This document shows positions 5,554 to 6,584 of a stretch of DNA of 6,584 nt, piece after piece. Numbering within the stretch: the stretch's first letter is position 1; each line of letters opens with the position of its first letter. A program made the position numbers and the translations under genes. The DNA is from CF-161 sp035259145 (GTDB lineage Bacteria > Chloroflexota > Dormibacteria > Dormibacterales > Dormibacteraceae), in NCBI GenBank assembly GCA_035259145.1, contig DATFWQ010000159.1:1-6584 (forward strand), read 5' to 3'. Under the pieces are notes generated by a model, which was not told where the DNA came from, did no database searches, and saw only the letters and a program-made list of their open reading frames with translations.

Positions 5554-5857
5554 AGAGCTCACCGTCGATCGGCTACCTGGCACGACGTTGCGCCGACAGC
5601 CCACGACAGACGATCCAGGCGTCGCTCTCCTCAACATAGAATCGGGCGCAGCTGCATGGGTGGAATGACTCGGCTTGTAATGGAAGACCGTGGTGTGCAG
5701 CTCGCCGCCGGTGTGGCGTAGGCGCGCTGCTTGACAGCGATAATCCTGCGGCCCGAGTCCCACACCTCGTCAACCACCCGGGCACGTCGCTTGTCAATTT
5801 AGAGGGAAGAGCACTCTCCCATCGCCGCCGCCGCCATGGCATGCCTGGCACGTGCTA
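5554..5857 (-). other. Gap between the molybdopterin oxidoreductase and the TDT transporter
   Basis: If the TDT gene starts near 5553, about 300 bases lie between it and the upstream stop. Two minus-strand hexamers resemble -35 elements (TTGACA at 5797-5792 and TTGACG at 5773-5768), but neither has a convincing -10 at 16-18 bases. If translation instead begins at 5763, the gap shrinks to 94 bases. Short frames here, including one reading ARVVDEVWDSGRRIIAVKQ near 5780-5725, have no start codon with a ribosome site. I see no repeats or RNA gene. Confidence 0.3.
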
Positions 5858-6584
5858 TCAGATCGACTCGCGATAGCCGTAGAATTCGTGGTCCTCGTTG
5901 TAGCCACCCTGCCCCGCGCCCAGGTGTGTGAAGCTCTCGACGAACTCGATGGCCTCAATCCACTTCACCTGTTTGAAGCCCAGCTCAAGCTCGTTACGCA
6001 GCCGCAGCGGCGCACCGTGCAGCTCATTGAGCGGCTGACCGTTCATCTCGTAGGCGAGGAGGGTCAAGTGGTGCTGCATGTGTTCGATGTTGTGTGCATC
6101 GTAGTAACGTCCTCCCTCACCACCGGACCCGAAGGAGTAGAAGATGGCCCAGTGCGCCCGCGGTGATGGTCGCACCAACGCGATGATGTCTCGCATCGGC
6201 ACTCCGCCCCACTTGGCAACGCCAGACCAGCCCTGGATGCAGTAGTGCTGGGTAATCTGCTCTTGTTTGGGCATCGCCTTCAGTTGGTCGTAGGAGAGGA
6301 CAATCGGGTTCTCTACAAGTCCGTCGACGCGCAGGGTGTAGTCGCGAAAGCCGGTATCACGCAGGTTTGCATACACCTGGGTGGTCGGCAGCGCCCCGTT
6401 GGGCCAGAAGAAAGGCGAGATCGCCCGTTCGGGGTAGGTCGCTCGAGGATCCCCCCACTCCAACAGCCACTTTGCCCAGCCAACAAGCAGCCTCCCGGTT
6501 TTCTGCACCGCCCGCGGATAGCGCAACGTCAGCGGTGAGGCGGCGAACCATACGACCACCACGATAGCCATCCAGATGACGTAA
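5858..6584 (-). CDS. Membrane-anchored molybdopterin oxidoreductase, sulfite oxidase/MsrP fold, 5' end outside the window
   Basis: The visible part begins with a transmembrane helix (WMAIVVVVWFAASPLTL), then a linker, then an oxidoreductase molybdopterin-binding domain of the sulfite oxidase fold. Numbering from the internal Met at 6571 (237 residues to the stop), TLRVDGLVENPIVLSYDQL (79-97) starts the domain. HYCIQGWSGVAKWGGVPM (109-126) contains Cys111, the expected protein ligand of molybdenum. ELHGAPLRLRNELELGFK then VKWIEAIEF (183-210) gives the conserved cofactor-binding loop and the closing Lys-Trp strand. The frame has no stop up to the window edge and the visible helix looks like the last of several, so the Met at 6571 is probably not the true start. 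Homologues with an N-terminal cytochrome-b-like membrane domain are known. Family substrates include sulfite and protein methionine sulfoxide; I cannot choose between them. It ends in a tandem stop, TGATAG. Confidence 0.9.
   Translation of the reverse strand, partial: YVIWMAIVVVVWFAASPLTLRYPRAVQKTGRLLVGWAKWLLEWGDPRATYPERAISPFFWPNGALPTTQVYANLRDTGFRDYTLRVDGLVENPIVLSYDQLKAMPKQEQITQHYCIQGWSGVAKWGGVPMRDIIALVRPSPRAHWAIFYSFGSGGEGGRYYDAHNIEHMQHHLTLLAYEMNGQPLNELHGAPLRLRNELELGFKQVKWIEAIEFVESFTHLGAGQGGYNEDHEFYGYRESI

Noticed and set aside
5573..5851. A 92-codon minus-strand frame between the molybdenum enzyme and the TDT gene.
   Set aside because: It is low-complexity Arg/Ser-rich sequence with no ribosome site and no family resemblance, and it overlaps the possible leader of the TDT gene.
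1..6584. A mobile element or phage as the cause of the duplication at 1245-1526.
   Set aside because: No transposase, terminal inverted repeats, target-site duplications or integrase are visible. Ordinary unequal recombination and deletion explain the arrangement.

Overview
The window is GC-rich DNA, by eye about two thirds G+C. It looks like part of a chromosome from a high-GC soil or environmental bacterium, for example an actinobacterium or a Chloroflexota/Dormibacterota-like lineage. No rRNA or other marker fixes the taxon, so this placement is loose. Every gene I can support is on the minus strand, so transcription runs from the right edge to the left. I see no tRNA, rRNA, CRISPR array, transposase or phage gene.

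In order of transcription: (1) 6584-5858, the C-terminal part of a membrane-anchored, sulfite-oxidase-fold molybdopterin oxidoreductase whose 5' end is outside the window. (2) 5553-4471, a ten-helix transporter of the TDT/TehA/SLAC1 family. (3) 4163-3324, a nine- to ten-helix permease of the bile acid:sodium symporter (BASS/SBF) superfamily. (4) 2965-1523, a divergent glucose-6-phosphate dehydrogenase (zwf). (5) 1526-1245, a 93-codon chimeric remnant. (6) 1248 to the left edge, the first 416 residues of an FAD-dependent GMC-family oxidoreductase whose C-terminal part is outside the window.

The left third is the most informative part. zwf, the chimera and the GMC gene are joined by two successive ATGA stop/start overlaps, so they are almost certainly translated from one mRNA. 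The chimera begins as a second GMC N-terminus (51 of 72 residues identical to the full gene), then switches at about codon 74 to a second copy of the zwf C-terminal tail. The simplest reading is that a zwf-GMC pair was once duplicated in tandem and an in-frame deletion removed most of the inner GMC and zwf copies. The leftover small frame still links the two surviving genes.

The right side places a molybdenum oxidoreductase beside a TDT-family anion/acid channel, a family that includes sulfite exporters. A link through sulfur oxyanions is possible but unproven. The three gaps (2966-3323, 4164-4470 and 5554-5857) hold no confident gene. The first two contain short hydrophobic reading frames that may be decayed or very small membrane-protein genes.
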